Shown: one piece after another, positions 10,412-22,000 of the stretch
Position numbering within the stretch: position 1 is the stretch's first letter
Layout of the letters: each line of letters opens with the position of its first letter
Assembly (NCBI RefSeq): GCF_019649055.1
Contig: NW_026570223.1
Span: forward strand, 1,860,001 to 1,924,000
DNA length: 64,000 bases
Direction: 5' to 3'
From: Paramacrobiotus metropolitanus
Lineage: Eukaryota; Tardigrada; Eutardigrada; Parachela; Macrobiotidae
The notes under the pieces: model-generated
Database searches by the model: none
What the model was told of the DNA's origin: nothing
What the model saw: only the letters and a program-made list of their open reading frames with translations
Translations under genes and position numbers: made by a program

Positions 10412-13400
10412 ATGGCCCAGACGCTTCTTATGGCGACAATGTTTTGGACAATATCTGCACAGATATCCCAGTCTGATGATAGGGTCAACGTGACCATGTG
10501 CGTCATGTATGAGCGGGACACGGTCGGTCTGCTGTATGACTTCAATCGAGCACAGCCTGCCTTGGACCTGGCGTTGACCTATGTCAACGAAGCGGTGGTG
10601 GCGCCGGACATGTTCATTCGTGCTATCTACCGAAATATTGGAACCAGTTGCACTGATCCCGGTTTGACCTATGCGGCCCAACATGCGCTATACCTACATG
10701 ATCAGGGGATCAACTGTGACGTCTATTTAGGACCGGGTTCGTCTTACACTAACAGCACGTCTGCTATCATAACTGCAAACCATCTTTAATAAGAATTTCA
10801 TGAAGAGTGTGCTTGTTTTAAAAGAATATTTGGTAACACGTTAGCACACTTCAAAGTTTTGGTACACTACAAATAGTTGACAGTTAACGATTCTGTCGTG
10901 GGTTATTTACTGGCTTTTATAATTTGACCTGACACTCATTGGCAACATCATTATAATTGCTCATTATGTCATCATTATAAGCATTCATTATAATTTCAGG
11001 ATGCGGCTCTGCTGCCGATGCATTGTACGATTTGGCATTAACATGGCACAAACCCGTGATTGGATTACCGTCAGCCAGTGTCGGACTGCTGATAACACCG
11101 TATTATTACGATCACTTGACCAGAATGTCGTTTACCTTTCCTACATTAAACGCCGCTGTTGTGTCGTTTTTAAACTACTTCAATTACACGTCACCGGCAT
11201 TTTTTTATGACAACTCCCAGAATTTCTTTTCGGAAGCCGGTCGCCTAATTCTAGCATCGCTGCAGCAGAATTACACAAAGCTGTTTGCGGCTAGCAAACT
11301 GACTCCTTTCGACAGCGATTTGGCAACCGATGACAGCTTGGTTGGACTCTTACAAAGCGCATCGAAAGTATCAAGAGGTATTGTTTCTGTGCTTTCTGCG
11401 AGATTACTTGTACGTGTTTTCGTTAATGTTTATTTTGTCTTCTTGTTCTTTTGGCAGTATTTTTTATTCTTACGGATGCTGAAAACACCAGGAGAATCAT
11501 GGTAATAATAATATTGATATGGTGGTTATTCGGCATATTACAGCGCATCAGGGCCGTCGCGAGCTCGGAGGGTAGACGACAGACCGCGCACCGGGCCGGG
11601 CGCGCGGCCTAAAAAATGGCCCAAAATTTAGGAAAAATCCTAAAAAAGAGGCTTTTTTGAGCCACGTTTTTATAATTTTTCTGTTGTTCTTGCCGATTGT
11701 GCGCCGGCGTGTCATTTTCCATTTTCTCCTTCGGAAATGGCGAAAAGACGCTGGCGCACCTCGCGACGGCCCTGCAGAGCACTAGCATAAGTAATACTTA
11801 TTGCTGCTGCGGAATGAATATCCCGATATTTTACATTACCCAAAATCGTCACATGTTAACCACTGCCGTGCTTCAGTAATACAGAATGAATTTTACATAA
11901 TCTGTGGGAATGAATTAACAATTCATTCTGTACTACTGGAGCCCCGTATTGGACAAACTATGGTACTGGCTTCAACCCTTCGAAGGAACGGCGCAGGTAA
12001 ATACTTTATCTGCGCCGCAAGTACGGTATTTCAAAGGGACCTTGTTATTTGCATATGCAGTACTATTTGAATATTTTCGACGTATACGAATACTTATTGC
12101 ACTACAAGCTCCTTTCAACCTTTCAACAAAATACGAGTAATGTGGCATTTGCTTCCAGTTACTGGCGCGTCAACTCGGCATGGTCGGAGGGGATTACGTG
12201 AGTACTTTAAGCCTTTAACGTCGCTCAGACCAAAGTACAATATTATACTAAAAGAGGGACAAATAACGTTCTGGTCATACCATGTGAAAAATATGGCATC
12301 GAAGACAAAAACTAAATACTCTGTTTTTTGCATTAAGTTTTAGTGTTGCATTAATGGGCACTGGAGCCCCGGCTGCTGGGAGGCTGGTGCTCTCTGTGAT
12401 CGGCTGTGTGCGGTGACCGTGGGTCAGCGAGAAGCCGGCCGACCGGGGGTCGGCGGAAGAGAGCGACCAGTGCCCTGCGCAACCGAAGGCCCCTTTATTG
12501 AGCAAGTGCGAAATAACAGCAGAAGAAAACAGCAGGGTGTGGCGGGTGGTAAAAGAACAGAGATCACTCGCGCGCACACGATATCGAAGGAGCAAAGACA
12601 GACAGCAGTGAGAACTGCAGAACCATGCAATGCGAGCACACGAACAGTACCAAGTGCAAACAGCATGCCCGTGCATGACGGCGGCCGCTTTGATCTAAGC
12701 GCCACGGCGACGCGCAGCGCCACCAACAGACTCACGTAACTCGCAACACACGGCGAAAGGAGACAGAGCGGAAGCGCATGTCCTCCAGCTAACATTAACA
12801 TCAATTAACTCGTTAATTGTCATTTTATGCATAAAAAAACGTTAACAGCTAATACTGGTTAATACGCTTACAGATAATAATTATGCTCTGTTCAGTTATA
12901 CTAACCATGGTGCTATGTATAAAGATGAGCACCAACAATTTGCAAAGGTCAAATTAATGTGTTCATGTGCAGGTATTCATCGCTATAGAGCTGTATAGCA
13001 GCGATGTCTGGGGAACGTTTACGTGGCAAAGTAATGACGCCAATGATGCGGTAGGTATACAAATGGCGAAATTAGTAATAAGTGCAGTCGTATTAGTCTT
13101 CAGTCGTAACCGTCATGTACGTAGTAATGGGTAGTAATCCTGTGTGCGAACTGCGAACTCGAAGTGTAAAACACCAATAAAAATATAGACGTAATAAGTG
13201 CAGCATTTGCGTTTGTACAGCACATTGGAGAACTTCTTGGTTTTATTTGGTTACAGGCAGCACGGGAAGCTTATCGAGCTCTTCTGATCTTTTCGCTTGA
13301 TATTAACAATAAGAATGACGAAAGTGCGGACAATCTTCGAACATTTTGGAAAGAGATCATCGAGATATCCAAAACCAAATTCAATTACACCTTTCCTAAG

Positions 13401-16400
13401 ATATATACCGTAAGCAAACAGCAGAACTTGCCACCAGGCAGACCCGTATTTCGGAGAACTGGGTTTCGTGATCGTCGGAGGCGATTACAAACATACATTA
13501 AAATAATGCATTGTGGTATTTTTACCTCCTGATTAGGACCGAGTCGACCCTATAATAGCTCACTTTTACGAGGCAGTCGTCTTATATGCATCGCAAGCCT
13601 ATGCAATGTACCAACAAAACTTGACCTATCAAAACGGTGCGGCGTTTACATCATATGTGGCTCAGAAACTATTTCCCAGTCCTCTTACGGGATCATTCTA
13701 TTTGGACGAGAATAGCGAACGCCGAAGTCCTTATGTAATGAAAATCATGGACGATCACACAGGCCAATACGGGGTTAAAGATACTCGATCTGTTGTGCAT
13801 CATCATAATACTAGCGCGAAAAACACCTATTTTGCAGATCATGGTCCAAATTGATGCAAGCGCCCATTTAACCGTAGTTGGAGCATTTACATTTGTTGGT
13901 CAACCTGGCTTGCCACCGAATGAGCCACGTTGCGGCTTCAAAGACGACAATCCGGTATGCATTGCCGAAAGGTCAGCGCTGCCAAAGGGAACCATCGAAG
14001 CTGCGGTCAGCGTGCCGCTTATTGTCTTCTTTGCATTGGTTGCGGGCGCTGCATATGTCCTAAAACGGTATGGCATTACCGGTATACTTAAAATACTGAA
14101 ATGTTGATGCAGTCTGAATCGTAGCGCATTATCAGACGATTCGGATCCTTTCTGGTGGCGCATTATATTAGCAGACATCGATATCGCGACGGCGACCACG
14201 ACATCTTATCGCTCCTCAGTAAATTTTCTCAACATTCTTTTCGCTGTCCTCCATTCGTTCTAACGATAAGTTCTGCCATAGATGCGAAGCTCGTTAACAC
14301 ACCACACCGCCCACGCCGATGAGGTCAAGAACGTCAACACATGAACATATCCTGCCCACGATGATAAATTCAGTATTGCAGGAGAAAGAAGATCTAAAGA
14401 AGGAACAAGAAGTGAAAGCGACTCGCACAGCTAATATATCGGGGGTTAGCGTTACTCTGGTGGAACTTCCATCGCCCAAACATCGCGTGCCCAGCGATAC
14501 ATTCAAAGCAGCCGGTTTGGTCAGTAACTACCCACGCAAACGTTTATTTGTTACTAAAATTGAAATCATCAACTGCAAATGTGCCTAGGACTGTGCTAAG
14601 AACTATTTTCTTTTCTAGGCCAAGACCTTAGTTCATCGGAATATTCAAAAGTTCATCGGAATCGCCGTCAACGAAGATAATCAGTGCGATTCCATTGTTG
14701 GTGAAGTTTGTCAAAAGGGCACACTGCGAGATCTCGTTAGCGATGCAGCGATCAACTTGGACTGGGAATTCAAAAGCGCCATAATGAAAGATCTAGTTAA
14801 TGTAAGTACTGAATTCTGCTTCTCCAAATGCTTGAAAATTTCACCTCGGCGCACCACGCTGCTATAGGGTATGGTGTACCTGCATACGTCGAAACTTCGT
14901 TCACACGGCTTCCTCAACGACCAAAACTGTCTGATCGATAACCGCTTTATACTGAAAATTTGTTCATATGGATTCCCTTCGCTTCGCAGTGAAGATGACT
15001 TGCAGGCCGTCAGTGTTGCACCCGAAGAGCGCAATTACAACATATTACTATGGAGAGCGCCGGAGTTGTTGCGGAGAACAATGCCTCCCAATGGCACGCA
15101 ACAAGGTACATACTCATACGTAATGCGAAATGGCTCGGATTTAGTTCGTGTATTTTTTTTTAAAAGCATCACCGACGTGTGTAAAATTGTAAATGCTTTT
15201 TTCCAGGGGACATCTACAGCTTTGGCATTCTTCTCCAGCAAATTATACTCCGTAGTGCACCGTACCAGATCGGTGACAGCGGACAAGGGAAGAATGCAGT
15301 CAAAAGACGATCCGACCGAGAGCAAATCAGTGATCGTGATATCGTACAAGATGTTCGACGCGGATTGGTCCCACCACTGCGGCCTGCAGTGCCAATCTCT
15401 GCATGCCCTATGGAGTTGTATGAACTGATGACGATGTGCTGGGATGAAGACCCGCTACTCCGCCAACCTTTTGTCCGAGTGAAAGCTGTCGTGGCTAAAG
15501 TAGTTGGCAGGGCGGGAGAGAACATTGTTGACCATCTAATCAAACGGTACGACAATCAACTGCCAAAGTCCCACTTTTGATATTAATAAAATGGCAACAA
15601 ACCGTTGCATAGCAATGTGCGCATTCCATAGAATGGAGCAATATGCCGCTGGATTGGAGCATGAAGTGGAAGTAAAGATGAAGCAGTTCATGGAGGAACG
15701 ACAGCGTTCAGCAGCTTTTCTTGGCCAGCTTTTACCAAAGTATTGCAATATTTACTTTTTTTATACGGATACTCTTATCAGGGCAGTATTTCCGCCTCCA
15801 AATTCAAACAAAATCTCATTTTTTTTAAAAAAGGTAGTAGACTACCTAGGTATATTTAAAAAAATATTTTCATCTGCAAAGGTCGATTGGGCGTGGTCTA
15901 ATATAAATTAAATGAGTACATAGTACTGCATACTATTATTATGCAGTACTGGCATTTACCATAATAATATTAGACTAATTCTGCGGCCACTGGACCAGAT
16001 CTAATAGTATGTGTACTCGGTACTCATTCAATTCATGTTAGACCATGCCCAAGTGACCTTTGCAGATGAAACTATTTTTTTAAATATACCACTACCTTGT
16101 AGTCTACTACCTTTTTACAAAAAAAAAGAGATTTGTTTGAATTTGGAGGCGGAAATACTGCCCTGGTTAGTAACGTGTGCATGACTGCAGTTTAAGAAGT
16201 GGCGTCTTGTAGCGGATGACCGCTAGATCGTGTTCGTTGTAGGCCTGTCGCGGACGCTCTTGGTCGGGGTATTCAAGTTGTTCCGGAGACATTCGAGCAC
16301 ACAACAGTGTACTTCGGAGACGTGCCCGGTTTTGCCGAAGCCATCGAGCAATGCGAGAGCGCTTTGGACACCGTGGAGCTGCTTAATAAGCTGTACAGTG

Positions 16401-17486
16401 TATGCGATGCTGTGGTGGCTTCGCATGATGTGTATAAAGTGGAAACAATAACTGATGCCTACTTGGTAAGTACGGTAAATTATACCATAATACCGTGTCC
16501 GCTGATCGTCTTGAACCATGGGATAAAGGTGGCAAGCGGAGTACCAGTTCGAAACGGCAATAAACATGCCGAACAAGTAGCGTCCATGGCTCTGGGTATC
16601 CGAAGAGAAATTAGCAGTTTGCGAGCAACAATGGATAAGGCCAAGAATTTCAAACTGCGAGCTGGCTTGCATTCGGGTAAAACTGAATAACTGACTTTAA
16701 TTGACCTTTCCTTACTTTACTTACCTCACTTTAATGATGGCTTAATCGATCTTTTATCACACAATTTTAAAGAGCTAATGTGAGTTATTGTCTAGGGAGA
16801 AAACAGTATTGTATTACACAGATTTAGATCTTATCAGCGTTCAGGCAACAAGCTTTGCTTGCAACTTAATATTTTTGCAGATTTGTTGTTTACTATTTAT
16901 GATTTTTAACGATTGATATTGGTGGAACATTTGTAGGCTCTTGCGTCGCTGGCGTAATTGGACTGAAAATGCCAAAATATTGCCTGTAAGTACGAGTTAA
17001 GCGGGCAGGAAAGCACAATGCGCAGTTGCGCACGTAGATATGAACATATTTTCATATATAAATTACTGAACGCTTTCAATTGTTAGTATGTATACCCCGT
17101 GCGCCAAACGCCATGGCAGTTTTGTTTTGCATTGTCACAGGTTCGGGGATACAGTTAATACTGCAAGCAGAATGGAATCGCACGGTGAAGGTGTGTGTTA
17201 TTAGAGTCCATACAATGCATTTCACTCTGCATTATAGGATATCTTTTGCACAGCTGGAAAAATTCACATCAGCGCAGCAACCAAAACCATTCTGGACAGA
17301 TTCGATGACTTCATAGTGAGCGAAAGAGGCATCATTGACATCAAGGTAAACCGGACACAACTGCACAAGGTGCACAAGTTGCCAAAAACAAAAAATCGCC
17401 ATACTAAAAAGAATGGTCCGTACGAGAAGTTATTTTATTAGGGCAAAGGTCCCATGCAGACATACTGGCTTATCGGTCGCAACTGA
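10412..17486 (+). CDS. Receptor guanylate cyclase, copy B (complete, 21 exons, 1077 aa)
   Basis: Paralogue of copy A with the same domain order and exon phases. Exons: 10412-10736, 11000-11377, 11458-11501, 12159-12197, 12973-13050, 13257-13409, 13537-13773, 13838-14067, 14125-14218, 14282-14323, 14382-14519, 14619-14801, 14868-15105, 15207-15546, 15632-15739, 16243-16465, 16529-16676, 16937-16985, 17141-17190, 17254-17345, 17442-17486; total 3234 nt, open throughout. Signal peptide MAQTLLMATMFWTISAQ, ANF-type ectodomain, membrane helix in exon 8 (near VPLIVFFALVAGAAYVL), pseudokinase (ICSYGFPSL), dimerisation helix, cyclase domain with YFGDVPGF and VETITDAY, and C-terminus YWLIGRN. Three introns have grown by insertion: intron 3 holds a hAT-like MITE, intron 4 a GC-rich block and intron 15 a foldback element. 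Two stretches of 44-45 nt are identical to copy A. A functional receptor is likely; the ligand is unknown. Confidence 0.93.
11549..11774. mobile_element. hAT-like nonautonomous element (MITE) in intron 3 of copy B
   Basis: A 226-bp GC-rich insert bounded by perfect 15-bp terminal inverted repeats, CAGGGCCGTCGCGAG at 11549 and its reverse complement ending at 11774. The flanking 8-mers CAGCGCAT (11541-11548) and CAGAGCAC (11775-11782) match at 6 of 8 positions, as expected for a decayed hAT target-site duplication. CAGGG ends with 8-bp duplications are typical of the hAT superfamily. There is no transposase, so it would need help in trans. It sits inside the intron and leaves the splice sites intact. 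Confidence 0.8.
11874..11938. repeat. Short inverted repeat, 19-bp arms
   Basis: Arms at 11874-11892 and 11920-11938 are reverse complements at 18 of 19 positions around a 27-nt spacer. It lies in intron 3 of copy B about 100 bp after the hAT-like element. It may be a very small MITE relic. Confidence 0.6.
12351..12800. repeat. GC-rich insertion in intron 4 of copy B
   Basis: A block of about 450 bp whose base composition is clearly more GC-rich than the AT-rich intron around it. Its ends are weakly similar in inverted orientation (TTGCATTAATG near 12349; reverse complement TTGATGTTAATG near 12800), which suggests a decayed terminal-inverted-repeat element. Both strands have reading frames of more than 100 codons, but these are what GC-rich DNA gives by chance; neither resembles a known protein. 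Confidence 0.45.
15779..16165. mobile_element. Foldback (hAT-like) element in intron 15 of copy B
   Basis: A 387-bp element made almost wholly of two long inverted arms (about 15779-15938 and 16003-16165) around a spacer of about 65 bp. The termini are CAGGGCAGTATTTCCGCC and its exact reverse complement, again a hAT-like CAGGG end. The arms differ by scattered substitutions and small indels, so the insertion is not very recent. The flanking 8-mers agree poorly (ACTCTTAT and GTTAGTAA), so the target duplication is uncertain. No coding capacity. Confidence 0.82.
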
Positions 17487-19040
17487 CCGAGATGTTTCAA
17501 GAATACTCCGTCTCCTCCAAAGCACCACAACGTCAACTGCATTAAACAGCATCACGACATCGTCTGTTGCTGAAATGCTTTTCTCTAGCTGCGAAATGTA
17601 CGGGGTCTTATGCCTGATTCTCTGTGCACAAGTGTATCTCCGAGATTCCGACTAATACTGTGGAATCCTGTGAGCGGCTTTTGCGCACAATCTTTTCAAT
17701 TGGTGATGTAGCCGTCATGTACCTCGTACATTACGCTCCTACCCGTTAACCTAAAGTTTCCATGCCTACGAGCGGTCTTCGTAAGTTAAATTCATGTTAA
17801 TCATTTTACTGTAGGACCTCGCGGTCAGTCATCTCGCGACCCAGAGTACCAGTGTACATATTGTAACGAGTATCTAAGAAGGCTTGCAGCAAGTACGTAC
17901 CATGGTAGAATTATGGCGCTCTGACATGAAAAGCAATGCAAAGGCATACCTAACGTATGTAATTACTAATTTTATAGTAATTTACTACGACAATACCACA
18001 ATTTACAGCCATAATTTATTGTTTTTGTTTTGCTGTAATTTGGCAGGTCGGTTGCGTGATGTGCACTGGGGCAAAGCAGCCTTAACAATGTTGGAAAGCG
18101 TACAAACTACAAAATTAATGTAGAAACATTATTATTAGAAATGCGTGACCTTCATTTGTTACTTGATCTGGGATTAGGGCTGATCCGTTTTCTCCGCTTT
18201 CCGCTGACAAGTGCCACATTCCGTTCACCCTGCAGCGCTAATCCCACCTAATAAAGTAGTCACACATGCAATATTTCTGCATCTTGCGATATAGAATTAC
18301 GAGTACAATAATATGTGTGTCAGGTTCCGGCGTACGCAGCTTTTACTTTTGCACAGATACGGCTATTACTGCCGGTATCGATGTGATTACTTCAATTTAC
18401 TGGTATCCGATCCATTTGCAAATGGGCTGTCTGGTGGAAAATGATTGAACGCGTTCTTGGCGAGTCAGTACTGCGGCGCCTGCACAGTTTCCCAGACTCT
18501 CCACACCAGTTGGGGAAAGTTTACCTGAACTATACCCTCGGGAGTATTGACACTGAATGCGGAAAAAGTCAAACAGTCTGTGAGTTATACCCAAAAAACT
18601 TCGATTATTTGATGATCCCAATGGGCGTGCGTGCCATTTTCCCTGGATGCTCTTGATAGCGATTATACAAATTCCATATTTCCATTAATGTCATGGTCTC
18701 GGTACTGGTAAACCGGGCTAATGATTTATTTAATCAATCCATTTATTCGATAATGGGACTGATATGACGCGGTATGGCTTGATTAACGCTGGAGTGCCCC
18801 GCGTCAAAATGCACGAAGTATCTTTGGCCGATACTAGAAATTCAGCGCTTTAATACGAGTATGAGTACAATAATGCCGCATGGTATTGCTAATGTCGGGA
18901 TATCCTGTAAGCTTTTCCGTTTATGCTGGAGTTTTGCTGCGTTGTTGTTACATGACTAAATGACGCCGCATAAAAATCCTCGAAATGCGCTGGTCCAATC
19001 TGAACATAACTTTTGTGTGTTGACCATTCATTAACTCACA
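17487..19040. other. Intergenic DNA between cyclase copies B and C
   Basis: Spacer of about 1.55 kb. Short reading frames occur (for example 71 codons at 18441-18656), but no motif, signal peptide or splice partner supports a gene. One TACGAGTA octamer lies at 18854. It should hold the 3' UTR of copy B and the promoter of copy C. Confidence 0.5.
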
Positions 19041-22000
19041 ATGTCAGCTGGACACACGTGTATTTCATCGTTGGTCGAAAGCACCATGCGACACATCGGA
19101 GTCATGCTGAGTATTGTCACGTTGCTTAGCACGATGCGGTCGGTCGTATCGGCTATCGAAGTAGTCCAAATGTGTACGCTCTTGGAGCGAAATACCGGCG
19201 GTCAGCTGCTGTACGATTACAACCGCGCCGAGGCGGCTATCATCATGGCCGTCGATTATGTCAACGAGGTCATCCTGGCACCGACACACCGGATTAATAT
19301 TACGTACCGGAATATTGGCCGGACGTGTCCCGCAGAGGGAGGATTAACTCTGGCCACGCAACAAGCGTTGGCGCTGAACGATGCCGGGATAAACTGCGAT
19401 GCATACCTTGGACCAGGTAAATTTAATCTGGCCACACGCGACAGACGTCTGTAGAGTGTTAAGACGCAAAGTAGTGTTTCCGATTGTGGCGTGGGTGTGT
19501 CTTGATGCATTTAAATGCATTAGTACCATTGTGCGCATGGGGGTTGACTGTAAATATCACGGGACACGGAAGTGTGCAAGACAAATATAAATCTACAATA
19601 ACCTCAGTTACCGGTGTTACTGACTCTGCGCGTCGCATTTATTTTGTTATTAGGTGGTAATGTTATTTTATTTGCTGTATATCTGCTCTGCTGTTTTGCT
19701 CTTACGTAAGTAAATTTGGCGACAGCATAATCCCTTCGCATTACGAAGCTTGTTCTTTCAGTTTATAAAATATATTGTTTCACCCTCTCGGGATTCGAAA
19801 AACAATCATATCAATAAAATAAAGAATTGACTTAAGAATTTATAACTACCTTTGGGAACCATTGGTTAATTTACTCACTGTTACTGTCTTAGTTGTCAGT
19901 AGAAGTATTTATGGTCTGACTAACGAAAAGAATTAACTGCTGACGACTTACAAGTGGATAAAATTAATACTGTATCATTTTTTGCTCGCATTGTTAGCAC
20001 ATTCTAAGATTAATCACGCTCAATCAGCAACAGTATTCTAACTTTACAAAAATTCTTATAAAGTCTAATCTTTGAAATACACATAACACACATTTAGCGA
20101 ACGTGAACAGGGTTGGCAAAAATCGATGTTTTAATTATACGCAACCTTGTCAAGCTAGTACACATCCTGACGAGCGATCGTGTCACGCGAACGAAACGGT
20201 TATTTATTATTTATACGTTGGGATAAAGGTTGTACGCCTTGTCATCCCTTATTTCTGAAATAGTTGTAAATTTGTAATACAATCTACACGCTGGCTCGTT
20301 GCAATGACTGATTTCGTAAACTAGAAAGCCAGCAGTCCCGTGCAAATTCGCGAAGTACTCGTACTAATGAAACAGGCGAGCGAATGTAATTAAGGAACGG
20401 TATTACCTTACACTGCTCCAAACAAGGACGTTAAATGTGATGTTCATGTTTGTTGCCTGTCATCCGCTTGCCTACCCTAGTGGTATATGCGTGACATATT
20501 AGCGTGAAATGAGGCACAGCAGCAAAAACGAAGTTAGTTCTAAAACGAACCGGTTATAAACTATCCCAATTTGGCGTTTTTACACTATAAGAAAATTACT
20601 TGCATGTACAATACGTGAGCGCATGCATGTTAGCCGTAAAGTTTATTGGAAAATCAAGAATGGATGGGGAAAAAAGCTAATAAAAAACCTGAAAATGCTG
20701 CTAACATCAATCAAAATTCGTACCGAACACATGAACCACTACCTACTCTGCATCTGCGCTCCGGACAATAATTTGAACATATATCATTAATGCAGCGCCA
20801 AGATTTCATATAGAGTATTCATATTGGTTCATGTTTGGAACAAGCTTTTCAGTTTAATTCTTTCAGGGTGTGGCGCGGCAGCTGATTCCTTGTACGACCT
20901 GGCCGTGGCATGGGAGACTCCCGTACTTGGGTGTCCAGCGGCTAGTGTTGGCTTGTTGACATCCCCGGACTACTACAGTCGACTGACTCGCACGTCCTTC
21001 ACTTATCCATCCCTAAAGGGCATCCTTATACGCTTTCTGTTAAATTTCAATTATACGACACCGGTGTTTTTTGTCGACAAAGACAATCCTTTCTTCTACG
21101 AGATGGGAACGCTTATTCGATCTGCTATGCAGTATGACAATCCTGAATACTACCAAGCTAGTAAATTTGTCGAATTCCAGAGCTCAAAGACCAATTTTGC
21201 CCGGCTAAAAGAACTGCTCAGTACGGCAGCGTTGAATTCCCGAGGTATGGTAACTGCAGAGCGAAAACTAAATACATTTCTAATTTACCTAACTTATTTG
21301 CAATGTTTGTAGTATACTTTTTATTCATGGATGCCAACTCAACCAGGCGGTTTTTGGTAACACATTGTGCTTTATATCTGTACTGTATTGAGTTTTTCCC
21401 AAGTTTTGTAAAATTTCAAGCATGAGCATGTTGACAAGTTTTTGTTTAAACGGGTAATTAATTTTTAAAAAAATAAAGAAAGACGTTTGCACAGTACTTC
21501 AATTATCATAAATGTGGAAACACGGAAATTTTTAGCGCGATGGACTTCCTCTTATTCACTCTACCATTTACTGAAGTAATTTTTATAGGAATTTGCCTGT
21601 TTTCCAAACTTATAAATAAAATTGCTATGTACTCCTTAACTGACAGTTCTGTTTTCTTTAGCTAGGGGCTCATCGATTGGGATATACTAATGGAGAATTT
21701 GTACGTAGCAGGTTCATAACTTTATACAGTGCGATTGCGAAACCCACCGTAATTGATAACGTGTATGCTTTTGAAAGACGAAAATTTGATGTTTATTTTA
21801 CTCAGTTAAATATTTTCCTGGTCCTTTACTTGTTATCAAATCAGCCTTGCAACAGCGAAAACTATGCGCATGATTTTATAACTTTTCAGGTATTTATTGC
21901 TATCGAGCTATACGAAAACAGGTTGTGGGGGCATTACACATGGCAGTCAAATGATGAAAATGATGAGGTACGAGTGGTATCTGACCTTGCAACCAATAGT

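Noticed and set aside
12413-12804. Overlapping long frames on both strands (108 and 126 codons)
   Set aside because: They lie in the GC-rich insertion, where stop codons are rare by composition; no motif and no splice partner.
18441-18656. 71-codon plus-strand frame in the spacer before copy C
   Set aside because: No domain, no signal peptide at its start and no partner exon; length is within chance expectation.
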